Shown: positions 25,017-35,332, numbered from the stretch's first letter. The stretch is 64,000 nt of DNA from Microbispora sp. H13382 (GCF_014161445.1 NZ_JABBXA010000008.1:1-64000), one strand, 5' to 3'. Numbers and translations: made by a program. The notes: generated by a model not told the origin, from the letters alone.

Positions 25017-26684
25017 ATGTATGAGATCAACCGGCGTCAGGCGATGGTCGCCGTGGGAGCCTTCCTCGCGCTCGCCGCCTGCAGCACTGACGGCACCGAC
25101 GGCGATTCCGGCCCCAAGAAGAGCGGTGACGACTTCGCGGCGAACCGCGAAGGCGCGATGGCCGACTACGCGGCCGGCAAGCCGTTCAAGGCAGCTGCTC
25201 CGCTCTCGTTCAGCATCCTCTACAACAACCACCCGTTCTATCCGATCAAGAACGACTGGCCGTTCTGGTCCGAGCTGACAAAGCGGACCAACGTGACGCT
25301 GCAGCCGAACGTGGTGCCGCTGAGCGACTACGAGAACAAGCGCAGCCTGCTGATCGGTGCCGGCGACGCCCCGATGATCATCCCGAAGACCTACCCCGGC
25401 CAGGAGACCCCCTTCGTCGCCTCGGGCAGCGTCCTGCCGGTCAGCGACTACCTCGACCTGATGCCGAACTTCAAGGAGAAGGTCGCCAAGTGGAACCTGC
25501 AGGCCGACCTTGACACGCTCCGGCAGGCCGACGGCCGCTTCTACCTGCTCCCCGGCCTCCACGAGGACTACTGGACGGACTACACGCTGGTGGTGCGCAG
25601 CGACATCCTCGACAAGCTCGGGCTGGAGATCCCGCAGACCTGGGACGACGTGCACACCATGCTGAAGGCGATGAAGGAGGAGTATCCCGACTCCTATCCC
25701 TACTCGGACCGATGGGGCATCCCCACGCCGGGCGGCGCCATGCTGAACCAGGTCTTCGGCCTGGGCAGCGGCGCCCGCGGCGGCTGGGGCTTCACGACCG
25801 GCATCACGTGGGATCCCAACGCGCAGAAGTTCGCCTACACGGGGGCGATGGAGCAGTACAAGCAGATGCTGCAATTCCTCCACACGCTGGTGGAGGAGAA
25901 GCTGCTCGACCCGGAGAGCTTCACTCAGCAGGACGATCAGGCGATCCAGAAGCTGGCGTCCGGCAAGTCCTTCGTGATCAGCGGCAACGCCCAGACGCTC
26001 GTGAACGAGTATCGCCCGCCGCTGAAGAAGGCCAACCCGAAGGCGAAGCTCATCAAGATCCCGGTGCCCATCGGGCCGCAGGGGCCGGTCAAGGCCGACG
26101 CCAACGACAGCCGGTTGGAGAACGGCATCATGATCTCGAAGAAGGCCCGGGACAGCAAGAACTTCGTCGCGATGATGCAGTTCATCGACTGGCTCTGGTA
26201 CTCCGACGAGGGCCAGGTGTTCGCCAAGTGGGGCGTCGAGGGGACCACCTACACCAGGGACGGCTCCGGCAAGTTCCAGCTCGCGAAGGACGTCGACTTC
26301 GTCGGCCTCAACCCCGGCGCACCCAAGCACCTGCAGAAGGACTTCGGCTTCTCCAACGGCGTGTTCGCCTACGGCGGCAGCACCGAGCTGCTCCAGTCGA
26401 CCTTCTCCGAGGAGGAGATCGAATGGCAGAAGACGATGAACGCCAGGAAGGCGCTGCCGCCGAAGCCGCCGAGCCCGCTCAACGACGAGGAGCGCGAGCA
26501 GGCCGCGCTGTGGCAGACCCCGCTGAAGGACCACGCCACCCAGAACACGCTCGAGTTCATCCTCGGCAAGCGGAGCTTCGACGAGTGGGACGCCTACGTC
26601 AAGGAGCTCGAGGCGAAGAACATGACGTCCTACGTCAACCTCGTCAACGGCGCGTACGAGCGCTACAAGAAGGAGCACGGCTGA
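25017..26684 (+). CDS. Extracellular sugar-binding lipoprotein of the ABC transporter
   Basis: A 555-residue lipoprotein. The signal MYEINRRQAMVAVGAFLAL ends in the lipobox LAAC with Cys22 as the lipid-bearing residue, followed by a Gly/Asp linker. It is longer than usual MalE-like proteins (about 420) and matches the LipO/YtcQ large subfamily used with LplB/YtcP permeases. Aromatic-rich stretches (FYLLPGLHEDYWTDYTLVVR, IDWLWYSDEGQVFAKWG) may form the sugar site. It is anchored outside the cell and feeds the two permeases. 64 bp separate it from the permease gene. Confidence 0.9.
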   Translation: MYEINRRQAMVAVGAFLALAACSTDGTDGDSGPKKSGDDFAANREGAMADYAAGKPFKAAAPLSFSILYNNHPFYPIKNDWPFWSELTKRTNVTLQPNVVPLSDYENKRSLLIGAGDAPMIIPKTYPGQETPFVASGSVLPVSDYLDLMPNFKEKVAKWNLQADLDTLRQADGRFYLLPGLHEDYWTDYTLVVRSDILDKLGLEIPQTWDDVHTMLKAMKEEYPDSYPYSDRWGIPTPGGAMLNQVFGLGSGARGGWGFTTGITWDPNAQKFAYTGAMEQYKQMLQFLHTLVEEKLLDPESFTQQDDQAIQKLASGKSFVISGNAQTLVNEYRPPLKKANPKAKLIKIPVPIGPQGPVKADANDSRLENGIMISKKARDSKNFVAMMQFIDWLWYSDEGQVFAKWGVEGTTYTRDGSGKFQLAKDVDFVGLNPGAPKHLQKDFGFSNGVFAYGGSTELLQSTFSEEEIEWQKTMNARKALPPKPPSPLNDEEREQAALWQTPLKDHATQNTLEFILGKRSFDEWDAYVKELEAKNMTSYVNLVNGAYERYKKEHG

Positions 26685-26754
26685 CCGGCCCGTGCCGGTC
26701 GTGCCTGTCCCACGGCCGGCACGCGCTGTCCGGAACGGCGAGCGAAGGACGATG

Positions 26755-28299
26755 ATGCCCCACCCTGTCCCCGATGTGCCGGACGAGATCTCGAGCCGGC
26801 TGACCGACGCCTGGCGGTTCTGCGTCGGCACCGGCCGGTTCGACCTGGCCCTGCGCCGGGACTACCAGGAGTCGCTGGCGCTGGTCCAGCGGGAGATCGG
26901 CTTTCGGCACATCCGGGGGCACGGGCTGCTGAGCGACGGGGTGGGCGTCCACCGGCCGTACGAGCACCGGGGGACCCGGCACGTGCGGCACGTGTTCACT
27001 TATGTGGACCAGGTGATCGACGCCTACCTCGACCTCGGGATCGCGCCGTTCCTGGAGCTGGGCTTCATGCCCTCCGGGCTCGCGTCCGGCGACCAGACCG
27101 TTTTCTGGTGGAAGGGCAACGTCACCCCGCCCCGGTCGTGGCAGGAGTGGGCCGCGCTGGTGCGGGCCACCGTGACGCACCTGGTCGACCGGTACGGGCT
27201 CGACCGGGTGTGCACCTGGCCGATCGAGGTGTGGAACGAGCCCAACCTCAAGGAGTTCTGGCTCGACGCGGACCAGGACGCCTACCACCGCCTGTACGAG
27301 GTGACCGCGAACACCGTCAAGGACGTGGACGCCTCGCTCCAGGTGGGCGGGCCGGCCATCTCTCCCGGCTCCGACGAGTGGCTGGTGCGCTTCGCCGACT
27401 TCGTCGCCGAACGGTCCCTGCCGATCGACTTCGTCAGCCGGCACGCCTACACCTCCGGCCCGGCCCGGCACGTGCCGTTCGGCGTGCACCAGACGCTGGC
27501 CCCGCCGTCGCGGCTGCTGGAGCAGTTCGCCACGCCCCGGCGGCAGCTCCGGGGCGGTCCGCTGGCGGATCTGCCCGTGCACATCACCGAGTTCAACTCC
27601 TCCTACCGGCCGGACAACCCGATCCACGACACGGCCTTCCACGCCGCGTACCTCGCGCCGGTGCTCGCCGCCGGGGGAGACCTGGCCGACTCCTTCTCCT
27701 ACTGGACCTTCAGCGACGTGTTCGAGGAGGCAGGGGTGCCGGCCTCGCTGTTCCACGGCGGCTTCGGCCTGCTGACCCACCGCCAGATCAAGAAACCGGC
27801 CTATCACCTGTACGCGTTCATGGCGCGGATGGGCGAGGAGGTCCTGGCCCGCGGCGAGGACTACCTGGTCACGAGGGACGGCGACGGCCGGGTCACCGTG
27901 CTGGCCTGGGCGCCGGTGGACGTCACCGGCGGCCCGCCGGTCGACGGGCACACCGTGCGGCTGTCGGTGCCGGTCGCCTCCCCGTCCGGCGCCGCCTTCC
28001 TGCTGCGCTCGTCGGTGAGCGAGGAGAAGGGCAACGCCTGGCGGGCGTGGTGCGAGATGGGCCGCCCGGCGTCTCCCACCCCCAGACAGCTCGACCTGCT
28101 GCGGGAGACCGCGGAGCCGGTCCGCGGTCACCGCGGCTTGCCGATCGAGGACGGGCACGTCCGCCTGGACATCGTCCTCGGCCGCCACGAGGTCACCCTC
28201 CTGGAGATCACGCCCGTGGTGGACGAGACCCCGCCCTGGGAGGACGGGCGGGACGAGCGCCGCCTGCTCGGCCTGGACGACCAGGGAGGCCCCCGATGA
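26755..28299 (+). CDS. GH39 beta-xylosidase
   Basis: A 514-residue cytoplasmic enzyme, no signal peptide, releasing xylose from the non-reducing end of xylo-oligosaccharides. The acid/base Glu is E162 in EVWNEPN, and the nucleophile Glu is E279 in HITEFN; both sit at the expected places in the (beta/alpha)8 barrel. FCVGTGRFDLALRRDYQESL at the start and the GLLTHRQIKKPAYHLYAFMARMG segment are typical GH39. A C-terminal beta domain follows (about 385-500). I chose the ATG at 26755 over 26752 for spacing from GAAGGA. It sits 70 bp after the binding protein, so is probably co-transcribed. Confidence 0.9.
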   Translation: MPHPVPDVPDEISSRLTDAWRFCVGTGRFDLALRRDYQESLALVQREIGFRHIRGHGLLSDGVGVHRPYEHRGTRHVRHVFTYVDQVIDAYLDLGIAPFLELGFMPSGLASGDQTVFWWKGNVTPPRSWQEWAALVRATVTHLVDRYGLDRVCTWPIEVWNEPNLKEFWLDADQDAYHRLYEVTANTVKDVDASLQVGGPAISPGSDEWLVRFADFVAERSLPIDFVSRHAYTSGPARHVPFGVHQTLAPPSRLLEQFATPRRQLRGGPLADLPVHITEFNSSYRPDNPIHDTAFHAAYLAPVLAAGGDLADSFSYWTFSDVFEEAGVPASLFHGGFGLLTHRQIKKPAYHLYAFMARMGEEVLARGEDYLVTRDGDGRVTVLAWAPVDVTGGPPVDGHTVRLSVPVASPSGAAFLLRSSVSEEKGNAWRAWCEMGRPASPTPRQLDLLRETAEPVRGHRGLPIEDGHVRLDIVLGRHEVTLLEITPVVDETPPWEDGRDERRLLGLDDQGGPR

Positions 28300-29015
28300 C
28301 CGAGACGACGATCCGGCGGTTCGGCCAGGGACCGCTCTCGCGCGTCTCCGCGCTGGTCTACACCCTGCTGGTGGTCGAGCTCCTGCTGCTGGCCACCACC
28401 CTGCCCGGCCTGATCGGGCTCGTCCTGCTCGGCCGTGACGCCGCCAACATCCCGCTGGCCGCCGCCTGCGCGCTCCCGGCCGGCCCGGCGCTGTCCGCCG
28501 CGCTGTACGCGGTGCACCGCACAAAGCCGGACCTGACCGACCTCCACCCGGCGTCCGCGTTCTGGCGGGGCTACCGGATGAACGTCCGCGGGGTGCTGAA
28601 GCTCTATCTCCCGTGGCTGGCGTGGCTGACCGTCCTCGGGTCGACGCTCGCCAACTTCGGCGCGGCCGGCGTTCCGGGCTGGTGGGCGACCCTGCTGGTC
28701 GTCGTCGCGCTCGCGACGGCCCTCTGGGGTGCGAACGCCCTCGTGATCACGTCGCTGTTCGCGTTCCGGGCGAGGGACGTCGCCCGCCTGGCCGCCTTCT
28801 TCCTGTTCTCCGCGCCCCGCGTCGCGCTCGGCAACGCCTGCCTCCTCGTCGTCGCGGGCGGCGTCACGCTGGTCGCCACCGAGGCCGCGCTGACGCTGCT
28901 GGGCTCGGTGTTCGCGTCGGCGCTGCTGCTGAACAGCCGGCCGCTGATCGCCGGGGTCACGGAGAAGTTCACCGTACAGGGCGACTCCCCGGAGAGTTCT
29001 CGTGACGATTCCTGA
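28296..29015 (+). CDS. YesL-like (DUF624) membrane protein
   Basis: A 239-residue protein with four to five hydrophobic helices (about 18-50, 102-135, 138-165, 185-215). The second half of the first loop, [19 protein letters not shown], matches the YesL/DUF624 pattern of integral membrane proteins encoded with sugar ABC transporters of the LplB/YtcP type. Its role is unknown; an accessory to transport is assumed. ATGA overlap with the GH39 gene and a strong GGGAGG site. Its end overlaps the GH67 start by 14 bp. Confidence 0.82.
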   Translation: MTETTIRRFGQGPLSRVSALVYTLLVVELLLLATTLPGLIGLVLLGRDAANIPLAAACALPAGPALSAALYAVHRTKPDLTDLHPASAFWRGYRMNVRGVLKLYLPWLAWLTVLGSTLANFGAAGVPGWWATLLVVVALATALWGANALVITSLFAFRARDVARLAAFFLFSAPRVALGNACLLVVAGGVTLVATEAALTLLGSVFASALLLNSRPLIAGVTEKFTVQGDSPESSRDDS

Positions 29016-31047
29016 GCCGGCCGGTCCTGATCTGGCCGGTGTCCACGCCGCGTGGCTGCCGCCCGAGGCGTTCCGGGCGATCGGCTCGCGCCACACGCTC
29101 GTGTTCGGCGAGGGAGGCCTCGTCGGCACGGTCCACGACGAGGTCGCGCGGGCATGCGCGCGGTACGGCGGACGCGTGCGCCGCGCCGAAGCCGGGCCGT
29201 ACGACCTCGTGCTCGCGCTCACGGCGGGGGAGCCGCTGCCGGAGGCGGCGGCCGAGGTCCGGCCCGCTGAGGCGGTCGGCGACGAGGGGTACGTGATCGC
29301 ACGCCGGGACGGTGTCACCGTGGTGCTCGCCGACGGGCCCGCCGGGCTGCTCTACGGCCTGTTCCACGTCGTGCGGCTCGGCGAGCGGGCGTTCGCCGGC
29401 GAGCGGCGCGCCGAGCACCACCGGCCGGCGACGCGGCGGCGCATGCTCGACCACTGGGACAACGTCGACGTGCACCCCGTGATGGGCCAGGTCGAGCGCG
29501 GCTACGCGGGCGGGTCGATCTTCTGGCGCGACGGCGCCCCGCGCGGCGACCTGGCCCGGGTGCGCGCCTACGCGCGGTTGCTGGCCGCGTGCGGGGTTAA
29601 CGCGATCTCCGTGAACAACGTCAACGTGCACGCCACCGAGGCCCGCCTGCTGACGGACCGGCTCGGCGACGTCGCGGCGATCGCGGACGTGCTCCGGCCG
29701 TACGGGATCAGGGTCCACCTGTCGGTGAGCTTCGCCTCGCCCGTCGCGGTCGGCGGGCTGCCGACCGCCGACCCGCTGGACGAGGACGTGCGCAAGTGGT
29801 GGACGGGGGTCACCGGGCGGGTCTATGAGACGATTCCCGACTTCGGCGGATACGTGGTGAAGGCCGACTCGGAGGGGCAGCCCGGCCCGTTCGCGTACGG
29901 GCGCGACCACGCCGACGGCGCGAACCTGCTGGCCGAGGCGCTGGCGCCGTACGACGGCGTCGTGCACTGGCGGGCCTTCGTCTACAACCACCGGCAGGAC
30001 TGGCGCGACCGGTCCACCGACCGGGCCCGCGCGGCGTACGACCACTTCGCCCCGCTCGACGGGCGGTTCCGCGACAACGTGATCCTGCAGGTGAAGCACG
30101 GCCCGATCGACTTCCAGCCGCGTGAGCCGGTGTCGCCGGTGATCGCGGCCATGCCCGCCACCCGCCTGGCCGTGGAACTCCAGGTGACGCAGGAGTACAC
30201 CGGTCAGCAGCGGCACGTCTGCTACCTCGCCCCGATGTGGCGCGAGGTGCTCGGCTTCCGCCCCTGGGGCCCCGGCGGGGCCGCCGTGGCGGACGTCATC
30301 GGCGGCGGCGACCTGGTGGGGGTCTCCAACGTGGGCGACGACCCCTACTGGACCGGCCACCCGCTCGCCCAGGCCAACCTGTACGCCTTCGGACGGCTCG
30401 CCTGGGAGCCGCGGCTGGACCCTGCGGCGGTCCTCGACGAGTGGATCGACCTCACCTTCGCGCCCGTGGCGAACGGGGACGTCGAGCGGTCGCGGCACAC
30501 GCTGCACGCGGTCATGGACGACTCCTGGCGCACCTACGAGCGGTACACCGCGCCGCTCGGCGTCGGGTTCATGGTCCGCCCGGGCCACCACTACGGGCCC
30601 GACGTGGACGGATACGAGTACACCCCGTGGGGCACCTACCACTTCGCCGACCGGGACGGCGTCGGCGTGGACCGCACCCGCGCCACCGGGACCGGCTTCA
30701 CCGGCCAGTACCCGCCGCCGTGGTCGGAGGTGTACGAGTCGCTCGCCGGCTGCCCCGACGAACTGCTGCTGTTCTTCCACCACGTCCCGTACGGGCACGT
30801 GCTGCGGAGCGGTTCGACCGTGATCCAGCACATCTACGACACGCACTTCGCGGGAGCCGAGCAGGTGATCGAGGCCAGGCGGCGATGGGAGGAGGCCGCG
30901 GGGCTGTTCGACCCGTCCCTGCACGCCCGGGTGAAAGATCTCCTCGACGAGCAGGTCCGCTGCGCGCAGGAGTGGCGCGACCAGGTCAACGCCTACTTCT
31001 TCCGCAAGTCGGGCGTCCCCGACGCGCACGGGCGGCGCATCCCATGA
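29002..31047 (+). CDS. GH67 xylan alpha-glucuronidase
   Basis: 681 residues, the usual length for GH67, no signal peptide. It removes 4-O-methylglucuronic acid from the end of xylo-oligosaccharides. The N-terminal alpha/beta domain ([22 protein letters not shown]) leads into the barrel, with [19 protein letters not shown] (acid Glu region), [33 protein letters not shown] and [11 protein letters not shown], which holds further catalytic carboxylates. [22 protein letters not shown] near the C-terminus is also conserved. The GTG at 29002 lies within the end of the YesL gene, so translation is coupled. Confidence 0.92.
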   Translation: MTIPEPAGPDLAGVHAAWLPPEAFRAIGSRHTLVFGEGGLVGTVHDEVARACARYGGRVRRAEAGPYDLVLALTAGEPLPEAAAEVRPAEAVGDEGYVIARRDGVTVVLADGPAGLLYGLFHVVRLGERAFAGERRAEHHRPATRRRMLDHWDNVDVHPVMGQVERGYAGGSIFWRDGAPRGDLARVRAYARLLAACGVNAISVNNVNVHATEARLLTDRLGDVAAIADVLRPYGIRVHLSVSFASPVAVGGLPTADPLDEDVRKWWTGVTGRVYETIPDFGGYVVKADSEGQPGPFAYGRDHADGANLLAEALAPYDGVVHWRAFVYNHRQDWRDRSTDRARAAYDHFAPLDGRFRDNVILQVKHGPIDFQPREPVSPVIAAMPATRLAVELQVTQEYTGQQRHVCYLAPMWREVLGFRPWGPGGAAVADVIGGGDLVGVSNVGDDPYWTGHPLAQANLYAFGRLAWEPRLDPAAVLDEWIDLTFAPVANGDVERSRHTLHAVMDDSWRTYERYTAPLGVGFMVRPGHHYGPDVDGYEYTPWGTYHFADRDGVGVDRTRATGTGFTGQYPPPWSEVYESLAGCPDELLLFFHHVPYGHVLRSGSTVIQHIYDTHFAGAEQVIEARRRWEEAAGLFDPSLHARVKDLLDEQVRCAQEWRDQVNAYFFRKSGVPDAHGRRIP

Positions 31048-32306
31048 CGCGGCCGCCATGGATGCCCGAGGCGCCGGTGGTTCCGAGAGCCGACGGGCAC
31101 TGGGTCCCCACGTGGACGGCGATGCCGCAGGCCGCCGAGCCGGACAACATGCCGCCCGCGCCGTTCACGCGGGACGACGCGGTCCTGGCCGACGCCACTG
31201 TGCGGCAGACCATCCGGGTGTCGGCAGGCGGGGAGCAGATCCGGCTGCGCGTGTCGAACGCCTTCGGCGGGGCGGCGCTGTCCGTCACGAAGGTCGGCGT
31301 CGCGCTGCCGGCCGGCGGGCGGGCCGGGGTGAGCGCGATCAGGCCGGGCACCGCGCGGCCGGTGACCTTCCACGGCCGGTCGTCGGTGACGATTCCGGCC
31401 GGCGCGCAGGCGGTCTCCGATCCGCTGTACGCCGGGGTCGCGCCCCGGTCCAACCTCACCGTGAGCGTCTACCTGGCCGACGGGCAGCGTCCGGCGGGCA
31501 CCACCGCGCATCCGGGCTCGCGGACCACCTCGTACCTCCTGGCGGGCGACCACGCCGCCGCCGTGGACCTGCCCGGCGCGACCCCCGTCGACCACTGGTA
31601 TCTCCTGAGCGCCCTGGAGGTGTGGGCCGGGCCGTCGGCCGCGGCGGTGGCGGTGGTGGGCGACTCGCTCAGCGACGGCCGGGGCTCGACCACCAACGGC
31701 AACGACCGCTGGCCCGACCGGCTGGCCGACCGCCTGCAGTCGCTGCCCGGCACGTGTGGTGTGGCCGTGGTCAACCAGGCCGCCGGCGGCAACCGGGTGC
31801 TGGACGACGGCCTGGGTCCCAACGCGCTGGCCCGGCTGGACCGCGACGTGCTCGCGCACAGCGGGGTGGCGTGGCTGATCCTGTTCGAGGGAGTGAACGA
31901 CATCGGCACGGCCGAGGCGACCGAGGCCGCGCAGAAGCGGGTGGCCGACGAGCTGGTTTTCGCCTACGACCAGATCGTCACACGGGCGCACGCCCGGGGC
32001 ATCCGGGTGTACGGCGCGACGCTGACGCCGTTCGGCGGCAACACGCCCTACGACGACGCGCGGGGCTGCCGTGAGGCGGCCCGGCAGGCGGTCAACCAGT
32101 GGATCCGCACCAGCGGCCGGTTCGACGCCGTCGTCGACTTCGACCGCGCCGCCCGCGATCCGGCCGACCCCCGCCGGCTGCGCGCGGCCTACGACGTGGG
32201 CGACCATCTGCACCTGAACCCGGCGGGATACCAGGCGCTCGCCGACGCCGTGCCCGTCGGGCTGTTCCTGCACGAGCCGCTGCCCCCGGGCTTCGGGTTC
32301 GGCTGA
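31044..32306 (+). CDS. SGNH/GDSL esterase, cytoplasmic
   Basis: 420 residues without a signal peptide. The first ~190 form a beta-rich domain ([25 protein letters not shown]). The SGNH part starts with [14 protein letters not shown] (block I Ser), then Gly and Asn in [11 protein letters not shown] and FEGVNDIG, and ends with [11 protein letters not shown] carrying the Asp-His pair. The coupling to GH67 (ATGA overlap) suggests it removes acetyl groups from imported xylo-oligosaccharides; that is inference. It is the last gene of the operon that starts at 23091. Confidence 0.87.
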   Translation: MTRPPWMPEAPVVPRADGHWVPTWTAMPQAAEPDNMPPAPFTRDDAVLADATVRQTIRVSAGGEQIRLRVSNAFGGAALSVTKVGVALPAGGRAGVSAIRPGTARPVTFHGRSSVTIPAGAQAVSDPLYAGVAPRSNLTVSVYLADGQRPAGTTAHPGSRTTSYLLAGDHAAAVDLPGATPVDHWYLLSALEVWAGPSAAAVAVVGDSLSDGRGSTTNGNDRWPDRLADRLQSLPGTCGVAVVNQAAGGNRVLDDGLGPNALARLDRDVLAHSGVAWLILFEGVNDIGTAEATEAAQKRVADELVFAYDQIVTRAHARGIRVYGATLTPFGGNTPYDDARGCREAARQAVNQWIRTSGRFDAVVDFDRAARDPADPRRLRAAYDVGDHLHLNPAGYQALADAVPVGLFLHEPLPPGFGFG

Positions 32307-32346
32307 GCCCGGCGAAGAGGGGATCGAGGCCCTTCCCCGCGGGTGT

Positions 32347-32799
32347 TCAGTCGCCGGGCCGCAGGGCCCGGGCGCAGACGGTGAGGCCCTCTCTGAGGGT
32401 CTCGCGCGTCGCGTCGTCGACCTTCTCGAGCATGACCGCCTCGATGTCGTCGAGGGATGTGTCGCAGCGCCGGAGCACGGACGTCCCCTCGGCGGTGAGG
32501 CGGGCGCACAGCATCCGGCCGCCGTCCGGGTGCGGGTCGCGGCGGATCAGGCCGCGCCGTTCCAGGTCGCGGATGACGAGGTTCATCGCCTGCGGCGTGA
32601 CGAACGCGATGCGGGCCAGCTCCGCCGACGACAGGCCGTCGCGCGTGCGGAGTTCGCTGAGCGCCATGTACTCCGTCGTGGTGACTCCGTGCCGGGCGAG
32701 CGCGTCGTCCAGACGGGCGCGGACGCGGCGCTCCAGGCGGAACACCAGATAGCTCAGGCGGGGCGCGGGTGCGGCGCGACGGGTGCGGCGGGCGGTCAC
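32347..32799 (-). CDS. MarR-family transcriptional regulator
   Basis: 150 residues with the winged HTH of MarR: VTTTEYMALSELRTRDGLSSAELARIAFVTPQAMNLVIRDLERRGLIRRDPHPDGGRMLCARLTAEG, flanked by dimerisation helices. The GTG at 32799 is preferred: a longer frame from a TTG at 32868 would begin inside the 25-bp palindrome 45 bp upstream. It is divergent from the CE1 esterase gene, and both could be governed from the shared operator. A phenolic-acid ligand such as ferulate is a guess based on the esterase next door. Confidence 0.88.
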   Translation of the reverse strand: MTARRTRRAAPAPRLSYLVFRLERRVRARLDDALARHGVTTTEYMALSELRTRDGLSSAELARIAFVTPQAMNLVIRDLERRGLIRRDPHPDGGRMLCARLTAEGTSVLRRCDTSLDDIEAVMLEKVDDATRETLREGLTVCARALRPGD

Positions 32800-32843
32800 C
32801 GGACGACCATACCGTGCGATCGCCCGGATGTAAGTTTCGCGCT

Positions 32844-32868
32844 TTGCTATCAAGTCACTTGATAGCAA
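32844..32868. promoter_or_regulatory. Perfect 25-bp MarR-type operator
   Basis: TTGCTATCAAGT (32844-32855) and ACTTGATAGCAA (32857-32868) are exact 12-bp arms around a single C. A further half-site-like copy, AAGTACCTTGATAAG (32867-32881), follows. It lies between the divergent MarR and CE1 starts. ATCAAGT-n-ACTTGAT fits the ~16-20-bp palindromes bound by MarR dimers. Confidence 0.75.
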
Positions 32869-32993
32869 GTACCTTGATAAGCAGTGAAAATAAAAATTTG
32901 ATCTCCGGGCCCTTCGCGCGGCTTCTTGACCGCCGGTCGCGCCTGCTCATATACCGGCTGGCGTCGGTATTTAGAAACAACGAGGAGGAGCGG

Positions 32994-34355
32994 ATGAGGC
33001 GATTGCTCGCGGCGCTCGCCGGCGCCTGCGCGGCGGTTGTGTGCGCCGCCGCGGCCCTGGTGTCCGTGCTGGTACCCGCGCACCCCGCCGCCGCGGCCAC
33101 GCTGACCGAGGTGACGAACTTCGGCGCCAACCCCGGCAACCTGCGCATGCACCTGTACGTCCCGAACGGTGTCCAGCAGAACCCGGCGATCGTGCTGGCC
33201 ATGCACACGTGCGGCGGCTCGGGGCCGGGTTTCTACTCGTCCACCGAGTTCGCGTCGCTCGCCGACCGGTACGGCTTCATCGTCATCTACCCGTCGGCGT
33301 CGAAGAAGATGAACTGCTTCGACAACTGGTCCGAGGCGTCCAAGGTGCGCGGCGGCCAGACCGACCCGGTGTCGCTCATGTCGATGGTGACCTACGTCGA
33401 GCAGCAGTACCACGGCGACCCGAACCGGGTGTTCGCGACCGGCGCCTCCTCGGGCGCCATGATGACCAACGCCATGCTCGCCCTGTATCCCGAGGTGTTC
33501 AAGGCGGGTGCGGCCTTCATGGGCGTGCCGTTCACGTGCTTCCCCAACGAGGCGGCCTACAACCCGGCGGGCAACTCCTCCCCGTGCGTGGGCAAGACCG
33601 CGCAGCAGTGGGGCGACGCGGTCCGCAACGCGAACCCCGCCTACCGGGGGCCGTGGCCCCGGATGCAGCTGTGGCACGGCACCAACGACACCGTCGTCGC
33701 CTACGCCGAGCTGGAGGAGGAGGTCAAGCAGTGGACGAACGTGCACAGCCTGAGCCAGACGCCGACCTCCACGGACACGCCGCAGTCCGGGTGGAACCGC
33801 CGCCGCTACGCGGACGGCTCCGGGACGGTGAAGGTCGAGGCCTACACCATCCAGGGCGCGGGGCACAGCCTCCCGGCGGGCGGCATGGCCGCCGTCGCCG
33901 TCCAGTTCTTCGGCATCACCGGTAGCAACCCCAGCCCGAGCCCGAGCCCCAGCCCGAGCCCGAGCGCCAGCCCGTCCGTGAGCCCTTCGGCATCGCCGAG
34001 CGCCTCGCCGTCCGCGAGCCCGTCGGCTCCGCAGCAGGGCGCGTGCCGGATCACCTACAGGGCCAATTCCTGGAACGAGGGCTTCACCGCGGACGTCACG
34101 ATCACCAACACCGGCGCCGCTCCCGTCAACGGCTGGACCGTCACCTGGACGTGGCCGGGCAACCAGCGGATCGTCAACGCGTGGAACGCCACCGCGACCC
34201 AGTCCGGCGCCCAGGTCACCGCGCGCAACGTCTCCTACAACCCCGCCATCCCCGCCGGAGGCAGCACGAACTTCGGCTTCCAGGGGACCTACAGCGGCGC
34301 CAACACCACACCGTCCGGATTCGCCCTCAACGGCACGCCCTGCTCCGTCTCCTGA
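32994..34355 (+). CDS. Secreted CE1 (PHB-depolymerase-like) esterase with CBM2
   Basis: 453 residues: signal peptide (1-34), an esterase domain (about 36-300) of the PHB-depolymerase/feruloyl-acetylxylan esterase type, a Pro-Ser linker (312-346) and a CBM2 (350-453). Nucleophile S152 is in GASSGAM; IVLAMHTCGGSG gives the oxyanion loop; the His is in GAGHSLPAGG; WHGTNDTVV supplies the Asp. CBM2 shows NGWTVTWTWPG and TQSGAQVTARNVSYN with flanking Cys. It would bind cellulose and free acetyl or feruloyl groups from xylan. The GAGGAGGAG site precedes ATG 32994. Confidence 0.88.
   Translation: MRRLLAALAGACAAVVCAAAALVSVLVPAHPAAAATLTEVTNFGANPGNLRMHLYVPNGVQQNPAIVLAMHTCGGSGPGFYSSTEFASLADRYGFIVIYPSASKKMNCFDNWSEASKVRGGQTDPVSLMSMVTYVEQQYHGDPNRVFATGASSGAMMTNAMLALYPEVFKAGAAFMGVPFTCFPNEAAYNPAGNSSPCVGKTAQQWGDAVRNANPAYRGPWPRMQLWHGTNDTVVAYAELEEEVKQWTNVHSLSQTPTSTDTPQSGWNRRRYADGSGTVKVEAYTIQGAGHSLPAGGMAAVAVQFFGITGSNPSPSPSPSPSPSASPSVSPSASPSASPSASPSAPQQGACRITYRANSWNEGFTADVTITNTGAAPVNGWTVTWTWPGNQRIVNAWNATATQSGAQVTARNVSYNPAIPAGGSTNFGFQGTYSGANTTPSGFALNGTPCSVS
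33929..34032 (+). repeat. Coding hexamer repeats (Pro-Ser linker) in the CE1 gene
   Basis: Tandem imperfect AGCCCG/AGCCCC-type hexamers encode a PSPSPS linker between esterase and CBM2, prone to length change by slippage. Confidence 0.85.
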
Positions 34356-34371
34356 CCGGGCCGGCACCGCG

Positions 34372-34431
34372 CCCGGCCGCGCCGGCATGAGACCCGCCGA
34401 GCCGCGCCGTTCGGGGGCCGGCGCGGCCGGG
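34372..34431. terminator. Bidirectional hairpin between CE1 and PaaX genes
   Basis: CCCGGCCGCGCCGGC (34372-34386) pairs exactly with 34417-34431; the loop of 30 nt is long. It stands between two convergent stops (34355 and 34446). Confidence 0.55.
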
Positions 34432-34445
34432 GCGCCGCCGGAGGA

Positions 34446-35279
34446 TCAGACGGCCAGCGTGTCCAGGACGGCGGCGGCCAGCTCGCCGGCGGGCGGCTCG
34501 TACCGCTGCGCGAGGGCCTGGAAGGTCTGCTCGGCCTGGATCGCCGGCCAGTCCCGGGGCAGCAGCTCGGCCGGCAGGTGCGGATCCTGCCGGACGAGCT
34601 GCAGCCAGTCGGTGTGCAGCAGCAACTGCCGCGCGAGGTCGTCCGGTGCGCCGGGAAGCGGCCGGGGGACGTCCCACTGGGCGAGGAACGCGCGGTAGCG
34701 CGCGGCGATCTGCTCGACGTCGAACCCCTTGCCGACCAGGTCGGCCGCCTCGGTCGGCGCGAACGCCTTCGCCGTCAGCACGGTCACGTGATCGCCCAGA
34801 TCCAGAGAGGCGAGGACACCGGTGACGTCCCTGGCGCCCGGCGCGATCCACAGCCCGCTCTGCAGCAGGCCGAATCCGTTCCAGATGAGCTGGGAGCGCA
34901 GGTCGTGCCGGGTGCTGCGGCGGCTGTCGGGAATGGAGAACCCGACGACCGTCCAGGTGCCGTCCCAGTCGCGGTTCACCGCGCCGGTCTCCCACACCCT
35001 CCTGCGCCCGTCCTCCAGGACCTCCACGGCATGCGGTGTCAGCCCGAAGTACACCTTCCGTCCTTGCCGGTGCCGTGTCAGCAGGTTCCGCTTCGCCATC
35101 CGCGCGAGCGTCGACCGTACGGCCTCCTCGGAGACGCCGAGACGGGCGAAGACGTCGATGACGCTCCCGGAGTAGACGGCGACGCCGCGATGTAGCACGT
35201 AGATCCCGAGGAAGCTGAACATCAGGGACTGCGGGCGCGGGGATGGCGCCGTCTGGTCGTCTTCGCCGCCGAGGGTCAC
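34446..35279 (-). CDS. PaaX-family transcriptional regulator
   Basis: 277 residues. The N-terminal winged HTH begins RPQSLMFSFLGIYVLHRGVAVYSGSVIDVFARLGVSEEAVRSTLARMAKRNLLTRHRQGRKVYFGLT, the PaaX pattern (phenylacetate degradation repressor type). A middle cysteine-free domain (WDGTWTVVGFSIPDSRRSTRHDLRSQLIWNGFGLLQSGLWIAP) and the C-terminal domain follow as in the family. It would respond to an aryl-CoA or acyl-CoA. GTG start at 35279; the ATG 20 codons in is the alternative. Divergent from the MaoC gene, which it probably controls. Confidence 0.87.
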   Translation of the reverse strand: MTLGGEDDQTAPSPRPQSLMFSFLGIYVLHRGVAVYSGSVIDVFARLGVSEEAVRSTLARMAKRNLLTRHRQGRKVYFGLTPHAVEVLEDGRRRVWETGAVNRDWDGTWTVVGFSIPDSRRSTRHDLRSQLIWNGFGLLQSGLWIAPGARDVTGVLASLDLGDHVTVLTAKAFAPTEAADLVGKGFDVEQIAARYRAFLAQWDVPRPLPGAPDDLARQLLLHTDWLQLVRQDPHLPAELLPRDWPAIQAEQTFQALAQRYEPPAGELAAAVLDTLAV

Positions 35280-35320
35280 AGCAGAAAAGGGTAGACCGTT
35301 CCCGACGTCATGCAAATCAT

Positions 35321-35332
35321 TGACGGCCGTCA
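35321..35332. promoter_or_regulatory. 12-bp palindrome between paaX-like and maoC-like genes
   Basis: TGACGGCCGTCA is a perfect palindrome roughly midway between the divergent starts (35279 and 35415), a candidate operator for the PaaX-type regulator. Confidence 0.4.

Noticed and set aside
32308..32359. Terminator between SGNH and MarR genes
   Set aside because: GCCCGGCGA and TCGCCGGGC pair, but the 34-nt loop and overlap with the MarR end make it uncertain.
32800..32868. TTG start at 32868 for the MarR gene
   Set aside because: It would put the operator inside the coding region and add 23 residues not seen in typical 150-residue MarR proteins.
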